Part shown: positions 9,114 to 17,731 of the stretch, piece by piece
Numbering within the stretch: position 1 is the stretch's first letter
How the letters are laid out: each line of letters begins with the position of its first letter
Origin: Competibacter_A sp037045685
GTDB lineage: Bacteria; Pseudomonadota; Gammaproteobacteria; Competibacterales; Competibacteraceae
Length of the DNA stretch: 64,000 nucleotides
Direction of reading: 5' to 3'
NCBI GenBank assembly: GCA_037045685.1
Contig: JBAOII010000036.1
Coordinates: 62,001 to 126,000, forward strand
Translations under genes and position numbers: made by a program
Notes under the pieces: generated by a model
Databases searched by the model: none
What the model saw: the letters and a program-made list of their open reading frames with translations, nothing else
Told to the model about the DNA's origin: nothing

Positions 9114-10286
9114 CTAGCGGCCCATCCGAACCCGGCTCATGATTTCGCCGGCCAGTTGGGAGAGCGGGATCTGTCCGTCGGCCAGACCGGCCTTCGCCAC
9201 GAAACCGGGCATGCCCCACACCACCGAGCTGGCTTCGTCCTGGACCAGGATTTGTCCACCGGCCTTGCGAATCGCCTCGCAGCCCCGCAATCCGTCGTTG
9301 CCCATGCCGGTCAGAATCACCGCCAGGGTGTTGCCCCGATAAACGTCGGCCACCGACCGGAACAGCACGTCGACCGCCGGCCGGCAGGAATTCTCCGGCT
9401 CGCCCTGATGCAATTGCAGGCGAATCTGGTTGCCTTGCCGTTCCAGCGCCATGTGCGAGCCGCCCGGCGCCACCACGACCTGTCCCGGCCGCAGGATTTC
9501 GCCGGCCGCGCCCTCGGCGACGGCCAAGCTCGATTGGGTGGCGAGGCGCTCCGCCAGCAGCCGGGTAAAAATCGGCGGCATGTGCTGGACGATCAGGATC
9601 GGCACCGGGAACGAGGCCGGCAGCCTGGGCAGCAGCGCGGCCAGCGCGGGCGGGCCTCCGGTGGACACCCCGATCACCACCACGTCCACCCGCTGGCGAA
9701 TGCGCGGCGGGGCCGGCAGCGGGCTCGGCCTGGCTTCGGGCTTGAAGGCCGTTGTCCGCTCGAACGGCGCCGGCCCGGCCGTCGGCCGCCCGAACGGCAC
9801 GAATCCGCCCGGCGTCCGCCCGCCGGGGGCCGGCTCGGCGGCGGCCGGCGGCTGGACCGGCGGCGGCGCGATGAGGTGGCGGCAAAAGGTCTTGATCCGG
9901 GGGATCAGCTCGTCGCGAACCCGCTGCAAAGAGGCGGCCATGTTGCCGGTGTTGGAGGGCTTGGTCACGTAGTCGTTGGCGCCCCGCGCCAGCGCTTCGA
10001 GCGTGACGATCGCTCCCCGCTCGGTGATCGAGCTGAACATGATGACCGGCAGGCGCGGTTGCCGCTTGCGGATTTCGGTCAGCGTCTCCAGGCCGTCCAT
10101 CTCGGGCATTTCCACATCCAGAATCACCATGTCCGGGTTGATCGCCGCCAGCCGTTCCAGCGCGACCCGGCCGTTGGGAGCTTGGCCGGCGACTTCCAGT
10201 TGGGGGTCGCCGGTCAGCACGTCGGTCAGCAGCCGGCGGATCAGCGCCGAGTCATCGACGAGCATCAAACGTATTTTGTTGGCCAT
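9114..10286 (-). CDS. cheB: CheB protein-glutamate methylesterase/deamidase (cluster 1)
   Basis: A 390-residue CheB. The receiver domain has Asp57 in VILDVEMPEMDG and a conserved Lys in YVTKPS. A long Pro/Ala-rich linker (about 140-195) leads to the methylesterase domain with the serine motif GVSTGGPPAL, the His in IVQHMPP and the Asp in LTGMGNDGL. It removes methyl groups from MCPs when phosphorylated by CheA. The ORF stays open upstream, but MANKIRLMLVDDSA at 10286 is the clear domain start, 2 bp after cheY. Confidence 0.94.
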   Translation of the reverse strand: MANKIRLMLVDDSALIRRLLTDVLTGDPQLEVAGQAPNGRVALERLAAINPDMVILDVEMPEMDGLETLTEIRKRQPRLPVIMFSSITERGAIVTLEALARGANDYVTKPSNTGNMAASLQRVRDELIPRIKTFCRHLIAPPPVQPPAAAEPAPGGRTPGGFVPFGRPTAGPAPFERTTAFKPEARPSPLPAPPRIRQRVDVVVIGVSTGGPPALAALLPRLPASFPVPILIVQHMPPIFTRLLAERLATQSSLAVAEGAAGEILRPGQVVVAPGGSHMALERQGNQIRLQLHQGEPENSCRPAVDVLFRSVADVYRGNTLAVILTGMGNDGLRGCEAIRKAGGQILVQDEASSVVWGMPGFVAKAGLADGQIPLSQLAGEIMSRVRMGR

Positions 10287-10288
10287 GG

Positions 10289-10660
10289 CTAAGGGGGCGT
10301 GATTCCGAGTAAATTGAGCTTGTCCAACACCGCGTCGCGGGTGAACGGTTTCATGACGTATTCGTCGGCGCCGGCCGCCAGCGCCCTGGCGACTTGGTCG
10401 AGTTCCGATTCGGCGGTCACCATCATCATCGGCAGCGCGCGGTGGGCGTCGTCGGCGCGGACGGCGCGGACGAAATCGCAGCCGTCCATGCCCGGCATTT
10501 GCCAGTCGACCAGCACCGCCTGGATATCGTCCCGCCCTTGCAGGTGGGCCAGTCCCTCCTCGCCGCCGCCGGCCTCGATCACCTCGAAACCGGAACCGCT
10601 CAGGATGCGCCGGAGCAGCGAACGCATCGCCAGGGAATCGTCGATCACCAGTACGGCCAT
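10289..10660 (-). CDS. cheY: CheY-type response regulator (second of cluster 1)
   Basis: A 123-residue stand-alone receiver with DD at 7-8, phosphoacceptor Asp52 in AVLVDWQMPGMDG, MVTAES and Lys in YVMKPF. It differs clearly from the other CheY of the cluster (7432-7797), so the two probably have separate partners, for example motor versus phosphate sink. It sits between the MCP and cheB with 2 bp to the latter. Confidence 0.92.
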   Translation of the reverse strand: MAVLVIDDSLAMRSLLRRILSGSGFEVIEAGGGEEGLAHLQGRDDIQAVLVDWQMPGMDGCDFVRAVRADDAHRALPMMMVTAESELDQVARALAAGADEYVMKPFTRDAVLDKLNLLGITPP

Positions 10661-10692
10661 GGGACAATCTCCAGGATCGCGCGCCGCGCGCT

Positions 10693-12942
10693 TCAGGTCA
10701 CCGCGCGGATGCCGCCGCGCCCCGGCCGGTGGCCGGCGTGAAAAGAGGCCGGCTCGTAGCGGAACCGATCGACCAGTTGCTGCAGCTCGACCGCCATGCG
10801 GGCCATTTCGCTGGAGGCGTTGTGAACGTCGTTGGCGCTGCCGAGCGTGCTCTGGGTGGCCTGCGCCACGTTGGTGATGTTCTGGGCGATCTCGGCGCTG
10901 CCCCGGGCGGCTTCCGACACGCTGCGGCCGATCTCGTTGGTGGTCGCGGTCTGCTGTTCGACCGCGCTGGCGATGGTGATCTGGATGTCGTTGATCTGGT
11001 TGATGATCGCGCTGATGCCGCCGATGGCGTCCACCGCGCTGCCGGTGTCCATTTGGATGGCCTCGATCTTGCGGCCGATTTCCTCGGTAGCTTTGGCGGT
11101 TTCCTTGGCCAGCTCCTTGACTTCGTTGGCGACCACCGCGAAGCCCTTGCCGGCCTCGCCGGCGCGGGCCGCCTCGATGGTGGCGTTCAAGGCCAGCAGG
11201 TGGGTCTGTTCGGCGATCGAGGTGATGACCTTGATGATGTTGCCGATGCCGGCGCTGCTCTCGCCCAGCTTGCGCACGGTCGTGTTGGCGCTTTGCGCCA
11301 TGGTGACCGCCGAGGCGACCACCTTGGCGGCCTCGGCCGCGTTCAGGGCGATTTCGCGGATGCTGGCGCCCATTTCCTCGGTGGCCGCCGCGACCGCCTC
11401 GACGTTGGCGCTGACCTGATCGGCGGTCGAGGAAGCCATCGTCGCCTTGTGCGAGGCGGCCTCGGCGTTGCCGCCCATCTGGTGGCTGACCATGGTCAGC
11501 TCCTCGGCGGCGCCGGCCAGGGTCTGGGCGGTTTGGCCGATGCGCGCCATGCTGTCGCGCAGGGTGGCGAGCAGTTGGTCCAGCCCCTGGGCCATGCGGT
11601 CGATGGTCTCGTTGCCGGCGACGGCCAGCTCCTGGGTCAGATCGCCTCCGGCCGCCGCGCTGACCGCTTTGAGCATCCGGTCGACCTTGGCTTGCAGCGA
11701 CTGGGCCTGCTCCTTTTCGCGCTCTCCCGCTTCCTTGACCATGCGCTCGTTTTTGATTTTATCGGTCGCCAGCTCCCAGGTGATCATCGGTCCCAGATAG
11801 GCGCCGTCGCGGTCGCGAACCGCGCTGAAGTGCAGCTCGCACATCTCGCCGCCCAGCGCGACGGTCGCCCGGTGCGGCAGTTGGGCCGGATCGGCGACCG
11901 TTCGCCGCAAGTCGGCCTGTTGCGGGTAGAGCGCTTCGATCGGCTGGCCGATCAGCCCGGAGACCGGAGCCGGCAACTGCGGCTCCAGCCGGCGCAGCAG
12001 CCGTTCCATCGCGGGATTCATGTAGCGCAGCCGGAGATCGCGATCCGCGGCCATGATGTTGGAGGGGGTGCTTTGCACCATGGACAGGACTCGGCTTGCT
12101 TGCTTGCGCTCTTCCGCCACCTCGGCCCAGTTGACCTGGTCGGCTTGCAGCACGGAGCGGATGTTTTTCACGGCTTGGTTGAGCGCCCGAGTCATGTTGC
12201 CCAACTCGTCGTTGGAGACTGATGGGCGCTTCGCGGGAAAGGTCGCCGCTGGCCAAGTTGCACGCCAGTTCCAGCACGCCGTTGCACGCTGGTCCGCAAG
12301 TTCCCGGCGCAGCCAGAGGAACAGCGCGAGCAGCGGCAGGGCGAGCGCGGCGACCAGCAGCGATTCGCGCAAGGTCGCGCCGAAGAAGCCGGCCTGCGCC
12401 TCGTCGATGTAAACGCCGGTGGCGAGCACCCATTCCCAGGGCGCGAACTCCCGGGCGTAGCCGATTTTGGAAACCGGTTTGTTGGTCCCCGGCCTCGGCC
12501 ATTCGTAGGCGACAAAGCCGCTCCCGTCCCGCCGAGCGGTCTCGGCCAATTCCGCCAGGATAGCGGCCAAGCTGTTGCCGTCGCGGCCGGCGTGGGGCGG
12601 CTGGTTTTCCAGTTCCGGCCGGGCGGCGTGCAGCACCAGCCGCTGGTCCTTGTCCAGCGCCACGAAATACAGATCCTCGCGACGCATGTTGCGGAGGGTT
12701 TCGATGGCCAGCTTTTGGGCCTGTTCGCGGGTGAGGGCGCCGGCCTGTTCCTGCTTGTGGTAGCGATCCAGGATACCGGCGGCCATCTCGACCACGTTGA
12801 GGGCCAGGGCCTTGGGTTCCTCCCGCACGCTCTGCCAGCGCATCCACAGCGACAGGACCATCAGAAGGGCCATGCTGGCGATGGCCCAGCCCACGATCAG
12901 GGCCAGCTTGCCGCGCAGGCTCAAGTTTTTCAGCAGATTCAT
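10693..12942 (-). CDS. Methyl-accepting chemotaxis protein (sCache, HAMP, PAS, MCP signal)
   Basis: A 749-residue receptor. Membrane helix about 11-33; periplasmic single Cache with LYFVALDKDQRLVLHAARPE and the closing WVLATGVYIDEA; membrane helix about 190-210; HAMP; PAS-like domain about 290-390 (IMAADRDLRLRYMNPAMERL); signalling coiled coil with the hairpin LALNATIEAARAGEAGKGFA. HAMP is locally out of frame: between about 12218 and 12285 another frame reads VLELACNLASGDLSREAPI, normal HAMP sequence, before the main frame resumes at NDELGNM. Two compensating indels are likely. This is the only MCP inside cluster 1, so it is probably dedicated to that CheA. No C-terminal CheR pentapeptide. 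Confidence 0.9.
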   Translation of the reverse strand: MNLLKNLSLRGKLALIVGWAIASMALLMVLSLWMRWQSVREEPKALALNVVEMAAGILDRYHKQEQAGALTREQAQKLAIETLRNMRREDLYFVALDKDQRLVLHAARPELENQPPHAGRDGNSLAAILAELAETARRDGSGFVAYEWPRPGTNKPVSKIGYAREFAPWEWVLATGVYIDEAQAGFFGATLRESLLVAALALPLLALFLWLRRELADQRATACWNWRATWPAATFPAKRPSVSNDELGNMTRALNQAVKNIRSVLQADQVNWAEVAEERKQASRVLSMVQSTPSNIMAADRDLRLRYMNPAMERLLRRLEPQLPAPVSGLIGQPIEALYPQQADLRRTVADPAQLPHRATVALGGEMCELHFSAVRDRDGAYLGPMITWELATDKIKNERMVKEAGEREKEQAQSLQAKVDRMLKAVSAAAGGDLTQELAVAGNETIDRMAQGLDQLLATLRDSMARIGQTAQTLAGAAEELTMVSHQMGGNAEAASHKATMASSTADQVSANVEAVAAATEEMGASIREIALNAAEAAKVVASAVTMAQSANTTVRKLGESSAGIGNIIKVITSIAEQTHLLALNATIEAARAGEAGKGFAVVANEVKELAKETAKATEEIGRKIEAIQMDTGSAVDAIGGISAIINQINDIQITIASAVEQQTATTNEIGRSVSEAARGSAEIAQNITNVAQATQSTLGSANDVHNASSEMARMAVELQQLVDRFRYEPASFHAGHRPGRGGIRAVT

Positions 12943-13007
12943 CGGTGTCGTTCTCCTCGTGGCAATCTGGTTGGGGGTATCTCCGCGGACGGGGACATCC
13001 CCCTTCC

Positions 13008-13475
13008 CTACGGTCGGACGCTCGCTGTACCTTGGTCGCGATTGAGTATGTCCGGGCTGAACAGCTTTTCGACGTTCAGCACCAGCAGCAGGCGACCCTG
13101 CAATTTGTAGGCGCCCCGGATCAGTTCCCGCGCGATGCCCTCCAGGGTGTCGGGCGGATGCTCGAAGCTGACTTCCTCCACTTCCAGCACGTCGCCGATG
13201 CGGTCCACCAGCAGGCTGAAAATGCTCTGCCGGGTCTGGATGACGATGTTGATCGGCAGGCGGTCGTCCGGGCGGTCTTCCACTTGCAGCAGGCGCCGCA
13301 AATCGACGGCGGTCACGATCTGGCCGCGCAGGTTGATCAGGCCGCGGACCACGCCGGGCGCCAGCGGCACGGGGGTGATCGTCTGGTAGCGGATGACCTC
13401 CTGGACTTTTTCGACTTCGATGCCGAAAAACCGCTCGTTCAGGAAGAAAGTGCAGAGCTGTCGCTGGTCGGCCAC
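13008..13475 (-). CDS. cheW: CheW coupling protein (cluster 1)
   Basis: A 155-residue CheW. Typical SH3-like pattern: LCTFFLNERFFGIEVEKVQE, then APGVVRGLINLRGQIVTAVDL, and a central SLLVDRIGDVLEVEE. It links MCP tips to CheA. It starts 4 bp after cheA ends and precedes the MCP gene, consistent with one operon. The last about 15 residues are variable. Confidence 0.93.
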   Translation of the reverse strand: MADQRQLCTFFLNERFFGIEVEKVQEVIRYQTITPVPLAPGVVRGLINLRGQIVTAVDLRRLLQVEDRPDDRLPINIVIQTRQSIFSLLVDRIGDVLEVEEVSFEHPPDTLEGIARELIRGAYKLQGRLLLVLNVEKLFSPDILNRDQGTASVRP

Positions 13476-13479
13476 GGGC

Positions 13480-15894
13480 TCAAGCCTCCTCGGCCAGCGC
13501 CAGCAGCGGCGCCACCTGCTCCAGGAAGCTGCGCACGTCGAACAGCTCGGTCACCCGGCCCTGGATCACCAGGGTGCTGGAGACGCCGGGACGGGTCGAG
13601 CGTCCCTTGACTTCGAACACGCCCTGGATGATGTCGAGAATCTCGTCCACGATCAGGCCGATCCGGCGCGGGCCGTCGCCGAAGACGATGACTTGCAACA
13701 GGCCGGCGTTGGCGTTGCCGTCGGGTTCCGTGACCCGATCGAAGGATCGGCGCTCGCTGAGGATGTTGCGCAGGTGAATCAGCGGCAATATCTGCCCGCG
13801 ATACTGGACCACGTCCACCTCGCCGGCCCCTTCCACTTGCTCCAGCTCGATTTCTTCCAACCGGGAGACGGGCGCGAGCGGGATGGCCAGCCGGCCGTTG
13901 CCGGGGGAGCGGACCACCAGCAGGGTCTGGCGGTCGCCTTCGCGGTCCCGGGACCGCAGTTGCGCCGAGACGTTGTGATCGTGGCTGTCGCTCAAGATCC
14001 GGGCCTGCTGGGCGATCCCCAGCACGTCCAGGATCAGCGCGACCCGGCCGTCGCCCATGATGGTGGCGCCGGCGAAGACCGGGATGTCCTGCAACACCTT
14101 GTCGAGCGGCTTGACCACGATTTCCTGGGTGTCGTTGATCTGGTCCACCACCAGGCCGAACTGGTGCTGGCCGGCTTGCAGCACCACGATGTTGATGACC
14201 CCGGAGGTGGAGGCGCTGGTCAGGGCCAGCTCCCGGTTGAGATGGACGATCGGCAACAGCTTGCCGCGCAGCCGGTAGACCGGGTTGCTGTGCACGTATT
14301 CGATGGCGGTGGCGCGCTGCTCTTCGTTGACCCGGATCAGCTCCAGCAGGTTGACCTGGGGGATGGCGAAGCGCTGCTTGCCGCTGGTGACGATCAGCGC
14401 CGGCACGATGGCCAGGGTCAGGGGAATGCGGATCTTGAAGGTGGTGCCCTGCCCGAGCTCGCTTTCCAGGTCGATGACGCCGCCGATTTTTTCGATGTTG
14501 GTCTTGACCACGTCCATGCCGACGCCGCGCCCGGAGATGTTGGTGATCTTTTCGGCGGTGGAAAAGCCCGGCAAGAAGATCAGCCGGCGGATGTCCTGGT
14601 CGCTCATGGCGGCGGCCCGCTCCGGGGTGATCAAGCCCTTTTCGAGCGCCTTGCCGCGCAGCTTGACCGGATTGATGCCGGCGCCGTCGTCGCCGATCTC
14701 GATGTGGACCTGCCCGCCCTCGTGGTAGGCGCGCATCGACAGCCGGCCTTCCTCGGGCTTGCCGGCGGCGCGGCGGGTGGCGGGCAGCTCGACGCCGTGA
14801 TCGATGGCGTTGCGGATCAGATGGGTCAGCGGGTCCTTCATCGCTTCGATCAGGCTCTTGTCCAGCTCGGTTTCCTTGCCTTCCATTTCGACCCGGACCT
14901 GCTTGCCGCAACTGACCGACAGATCGCGCACCACCCGGGGGAACTTGGCCCAGATGTTGTGGATGGGCTGCATCCGGGTGCGCATGATCCCTTCCTGGAG
15001 TTCGCTGGTGATCAGGTTGAGGCGCTGCGAGGCGGCCAGCAGCGGCGAGTTTTCCTGGAGGACGCTGTATTCGAGAATCTGGTTGCGGGCCAGCACCAGT
15101 TCTCCCACCAGATTCATCAGCTTGTCCAGCAGCGGCACATCGACCCGAATCGAGCTTTCCGCGATGGTGGGCGGGCCGCCGCCGGACGCTGGAGGCGCGG
15201 CGACCCTTTCCGTCGGCGCGGCGGCGGGCGGTTCGGGCGCGGGCCGCGCCGGTGGGGCGCCGCTGGCCGGACTGGCCGGCGGCTCTGGCTCGGAGAAAAA
15301 AAACAGGTTGTCCGGCAGCGGGGCCGGCGCCGGGACGGGCTTGGGCTCGGCGCGAGCCGCGCTCGTCCCTTTCGGCGGGGCCGGCGGCAGGGGCGGGAGC
15401 AGGTCCAGCCCGTGGCGCGCGGCGTCCGGGCATGAGACGGTCGTCGCCGGGTTTCGGCCGCTATCGGGAGGGGGAGGCGCGGTGGCCGGAATTGGCGCCG
15501 GCGCCGGTGGCGCGGCTCCGCCTTCCTTGAGCCGGTTCAAGGTCTCGATCAAGCCGAGATAGCTTTCCTCGCCGTCGCCTCCCGTGCGCTCGACTTCCCC
15601 CAGCATGGTGCGCACCGCGTCCAGCATGTTCAGCAGGGCGCTGGCGATTTCCCGCGTGAATTGCAGTTTGCCGTCCCGCAGCAGGGATAGCAGGTTTTCG
15701 CCGGCGTGAGTCAGCTTTTCGAGATGGCCGAAGCCGAGGAAACCGCAGGTTCCCTTGATGGTGTGAATGGTGCGAAAGATGCTGGCGAGCGTATCCCGAT
15801 CATCGGGATTCTGCTCGAGCATGACGAATTTGGTATCGAGCAGATCCAGACCTTCCAGGCTTTCGGTCAGAAATTCTCTAAGGATGTCATCCAT
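13480..15894 (-). CDS. cheA: CheA chemotaxis histidine kinase with two C-terminal CheW-like domains (cluster 1)
   Basis: An 804-residue CheA. Hpt domain with His44 in RTIHTIKGTCGFLGF; Pro/Ala-rich linker (about 150-230) in place of an obvious P2 domain; dimerisation/ATPase core with LIRNAIDHGVE, GDDGAGI and SGRGVGMDVVKTN; then P5 with RFAIPQVNLLELI followed by a second CheW-like domain with GRLAIPLAPVSRLEEIE and YRGQILPLIHL. The second CheW-like unit is an extra over the E. coli form. CheA phosphorylates CheY and CheB. It is the first gene of cluster 1. Confidence 0.93.
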   Translation of the reverse strand: MDDILREFLTESLEGLDLLDTKFVMLEQNPDDRDTLASIFRTIHTIKGTCGFLGFGHLEKLTHAGENLLSLLRDGKLQFTREIASALLNMLDAVRTMLGEVERTGGDGEESYLGLIETLNRLKEGGAAPPAPAPIPATAPPPPDSGRNPATTVSCPDAARHGLDLLPPLPPAPPKGTSAARAEPKPVPAPAPLPDNLFFFSEPEPPASPASGAPPARPAPEPPAAAPTERVAAPPASGGGPPTIAESSIRVDVPLLDKLMNLVGELVLARNQILEYSVLQENSPLLAASQRLNLITSELQEGIMRTRMQPIHNIWAKFPRVVRDLSVSCGKQVRVEMEGKETELDKSLIEAMKDPLTHLIRNAIDHGVELPATRRAAGKPEEGRLSMRAYHEGGQVHIEIGDDGAGINPVKLRGKALEKGLITPERAAAMSDQDIRRLIFLPGFSTAEKITNISGRGVGMDVVKTNIEKIGGVIDLESELGQGTTFKIRIPLTLAIVPALIVTSGKQRFAIPQVNLLELIRVNEEQRATAIEYVHSNPVYRLRGKLLPIVHLNRELALTSASTSGVINIVVLQAGQHQFGLVVDQINDTQEIVVKPLDKVLQDIPVFAGATIMGDGRVALILDVLGIAQQARILSDSHDHNVSAQLRSRDREGDRQTLLVVRSPGNGRLAIPLAPVSRLEEIELEQVEGAGEVDVVQYRGQILPLIHLRNILSERRSFDRVTEPDGNANAGLLQVIVFGDGPRRIGLIVDEILDIIQGVFEVKGRSTRPGVSSTLVIQGRVTELFDVRSFLEQVAPLLALAEEA

Positions 15895-16475
15895 CGCCGA
15901 TGGGGTCGCTCAATTGTGACGTAGTGTCCAAAAAGTGAGTAATAACCGGCTAGCGAATCTATTGGCGCGAGCCGGCGATGGCAGTAAAGCAATAACCGAA
16001 CCAATCGATCATCGAAATCGCCGAGGGATTGCTGAGGGGTGATTGGACTCCCGCTTTCGCTTCCCGAGGGCGAATTGGAAGAAGCGGGGATTGACGCGGC
16101 GACAAAGGATTGACTCGGCGGGGAGCTTGGCTCGCCAAAATATTGGCATCTCCGCCGATGAGCCGCGCCGTCGCCCGAGATCGTCGGATCCGGATGCTCG
16201 CTTCGGGCTACCTGTCTGGCCCGGAGCGGGTGAAAGGGTGCCGCCAAGCTGTGAGAGCAGTGGCGAGAGCGACTTGTTATCTCTGATTTTAAAAGTTATT
16301 TACCCGTTTCACTGCCACGGTGCCAGCCGCGCCGCGCCGGTGCCCGAAGAGTGAATGTGACAATTGCGCCCGAACAGCCCGGCCAGTTGGTATCAATGTT
16401 GCTTCTTTCACGCCGACGCCGATCCTGGTCGGTCGGGGCGGCACCATTCCCTAATCCGGAGCGAGCGAACATCCC
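15895..16475. other. Divergent intergenic region between cheA and the 16476 gene
   Basis: This 581-bp gap separates minus-strand cluster 1 from plus-strand genes and must hold promoters for both. I see a sigma-54-like site on the plus strand near 16387 and a short inverted repeat GCCAAAATATTGGC near 16134. I could not find a convincing sigma-28 or sigma-70 site for cheA. Small ORFs here have no ribosome site and look random. Confidence 0.5.
16387..16403 (+). promoter_or_regulatory. Sigma-54-like promoter upstream of the 16476 gene
   Basis: TTGGTATCAATGTTGCT keeps GG-N10-GC and the TTGCT of the -12 element; the -24 side is less good (GGTAT instead of GGCAC). The -12 GC is about 74 bp before the ATG. 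It is a weaker match than the fliL promoter, but the two share the same architecture. Confidence 0.5.
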
Positions 16476-17060
16476 ATGAAAATCGGCAACTATATGAATT
16501 TTATTAAAGATAATAGGAGCGATCCGAGCGAGCGTCGCTTGGATCGGCTCGAAAAGCGGCGGGACCGCTGGGATCAAACTTTTGACAGGATGCAGCAGCA
16601 AGCGATCAAGGATGGCGATTCTGAAAAAGCCCAGCAAATCTTCGAGATGTCGGAAATGATGGAAGATAAGCTGGACACGAGGCTAGATAAGCTGGAAGAA
16701 AAAACCGGTTCGTTTAGCTGGGATCGCCATCTCGACAATGCTTTCGACGAGTTGCAAGCCAAGGCTTATGAAGGCGATGACCCCGAGATGGCGGAAAGCA
16801 TTTTCGGCTTGTCCCAGGTGGTCAAGGGAGGCAAATTCGATTCCTCGAAGCAATTGCTGCTGCAAAAACTGCTGTCGGATTCCGATGCCAAACCCAGCAT
16901 GATAGCGGCGCTCAGCAGCGGCTCGGACGAGACGGGTTGGGCTAGCTATTTGAAGGCGTCCACCCAAAAAACCGCCGCGACCGAAACCACGGCCTCAAAC
17001 ACCTCCACGACGGCTGGAACTACCGCCAATACCGCGACCGGCGGCGTGAAGACCAGTTAA
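16476..17060 (+). CDS. Unrecognised charged protein with an internal duplication
   Basis: A 194-residue soluble protein with no signal peptide. Residues about 21-60 and 69-113 are two copies of one unit: RLDRLEK then FDRMQQQAIKDGDSEKAQQI versus RLDKLEE then FDELQAKAYEGDDPEMAESI. Both are helical and strongly charged, suggesting paired helical hairpins. The last about 35 residues are a Thr/Ala/Ser-rich low-complexity tail. GC is lower than in the flanking che genes. A sigma-54-like promoter and its location between cluster 1 and the MCP array suggest a motility-linked role, which is inference. I know no family for it. Confidence 0.75.
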   Translation: MKIGNYMNFIKDNRSDPSERRLDRLEKRRDRWDQTFDRMQQQAIKDGDSEKAQQIFEMSEMMEDKLDTRLDKLEEKTGSFSWDRHLDNAFDELQAKAYEGDDPEMAESIFGLSQVVKGGKFDSSKQLLLQKLLSDSDAKPSMIAALSSGSDETGWASYLKASTQKTAATETTASNTSTTAGTTANTATGGVKTS

Positions 17061-17298
17061 AAGGCGCGAGGGCTTGACACGGGACCGCGCGATTGATTTT
17101 TCATCGGTCCGATGCGCGATAAAGCGATAGTTTATCAGGTGGCTGTTCTCTCGGTAAGTATAAGGGAACGTTAAAATATTATGGCATTTTATCGGGTTTT
17201 TTATCAGTCGATATTATTGTTTGCGACCGCTTACCGGTAATTTTTATGTACTGATCACCAGTGAGCGGTTTTTCACTTGATAGAAGGCTTCGAAATGC

Positions 17299-17321
17299 GT
17301 GCGTGCCTCGCTGGCACGCAC
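17299..17321. repeat. Strong stem-loop
   Basis: GTGCGTGCC-TCGCT-GGCACGCAC is a perfect 9-bp stem with a 5-base loop. No U-run follows on either strand. It could be a transcript-end hairpin for the 16476 gene, an operator or part of a repeat family. Confidence 0.5.
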
Positions 17322-17424
17322 GATTCTTCCTAAACGCATTGCGTGGAAAGCATATGGATTCCACCGCGATCAGGTTTTTCCGATTTTTTATTGCGGATTT
17401 TATTGGGAGCCTGCCCAGAAATTT

Positions 17425-17460
17425 CCCTCTCCATTGCATGAGAGAGGGGTCTGGGTGAGG
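17425..17460. repeat. Dispersed palindromic repeat, copy 1
   Basis: CCCTCTCC, a short spacer, GAGAGGGG, then a GGGTGAGG tail. A second copy with the same order lies at 46790-46823 between the pirin genes. Elements of this form are common intergenic repeats in proteobacterial genomes. Confidence 0.6.
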
Positions 17461-17731
17461 TAGTCCCCTGGTTTTAATTCTTCTTTCTCCCGGAGGAGAG
17501 AGAATCGGGGGAGAAACTTTAACTTTTGAGATTTTTTCTATATTTTCATAATTTTATTTTTCTTAAATAGGCGCTTGAAATTCGGCATCGGGGGGGTTCG
17601 TCGATAGCTCGGTATCGTGATGCCAGCATAGGCGGATACCAAGTTATTAAAGGGTTTATGGATTTCGGTCTGAGCGGTAAGCGCGAAAAGCGAGAATCCA
17701 GAAGCCAGAATAATTATGCCAGAGGTGGAAC

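Larger units (their letters stand above)
17061..17731. other. Long AT-rich intergenic region
   Basis: This 671-bp stretch is much more AT-rich than its surroundings. It contains a strong hairpin (17299-17321), a CCCTCTCC-type palindromic repeat (17425-17460) and a second pyrimidine/purine-rich inverted stretch (about 17480-17505). No gene has a credible start. It presumably carries the promoter of the hemerythrin-MCP gene. Confidence 0.5.

Noticed and set aside
10729..12222. Long plus-strand frame opposite the MCP
   Set aside because: Gly/Asp/Arg/His-rich composition typical of an antisense shadow of an Ala-rich coiled coil; no start site.
16120..16150. GCCAAAATATTGGC as a LysR or NodD-type operator
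   Set aside because: Only 5-bp arms, no regulator gene adjacent, and not clearly linked to either flanking gene.
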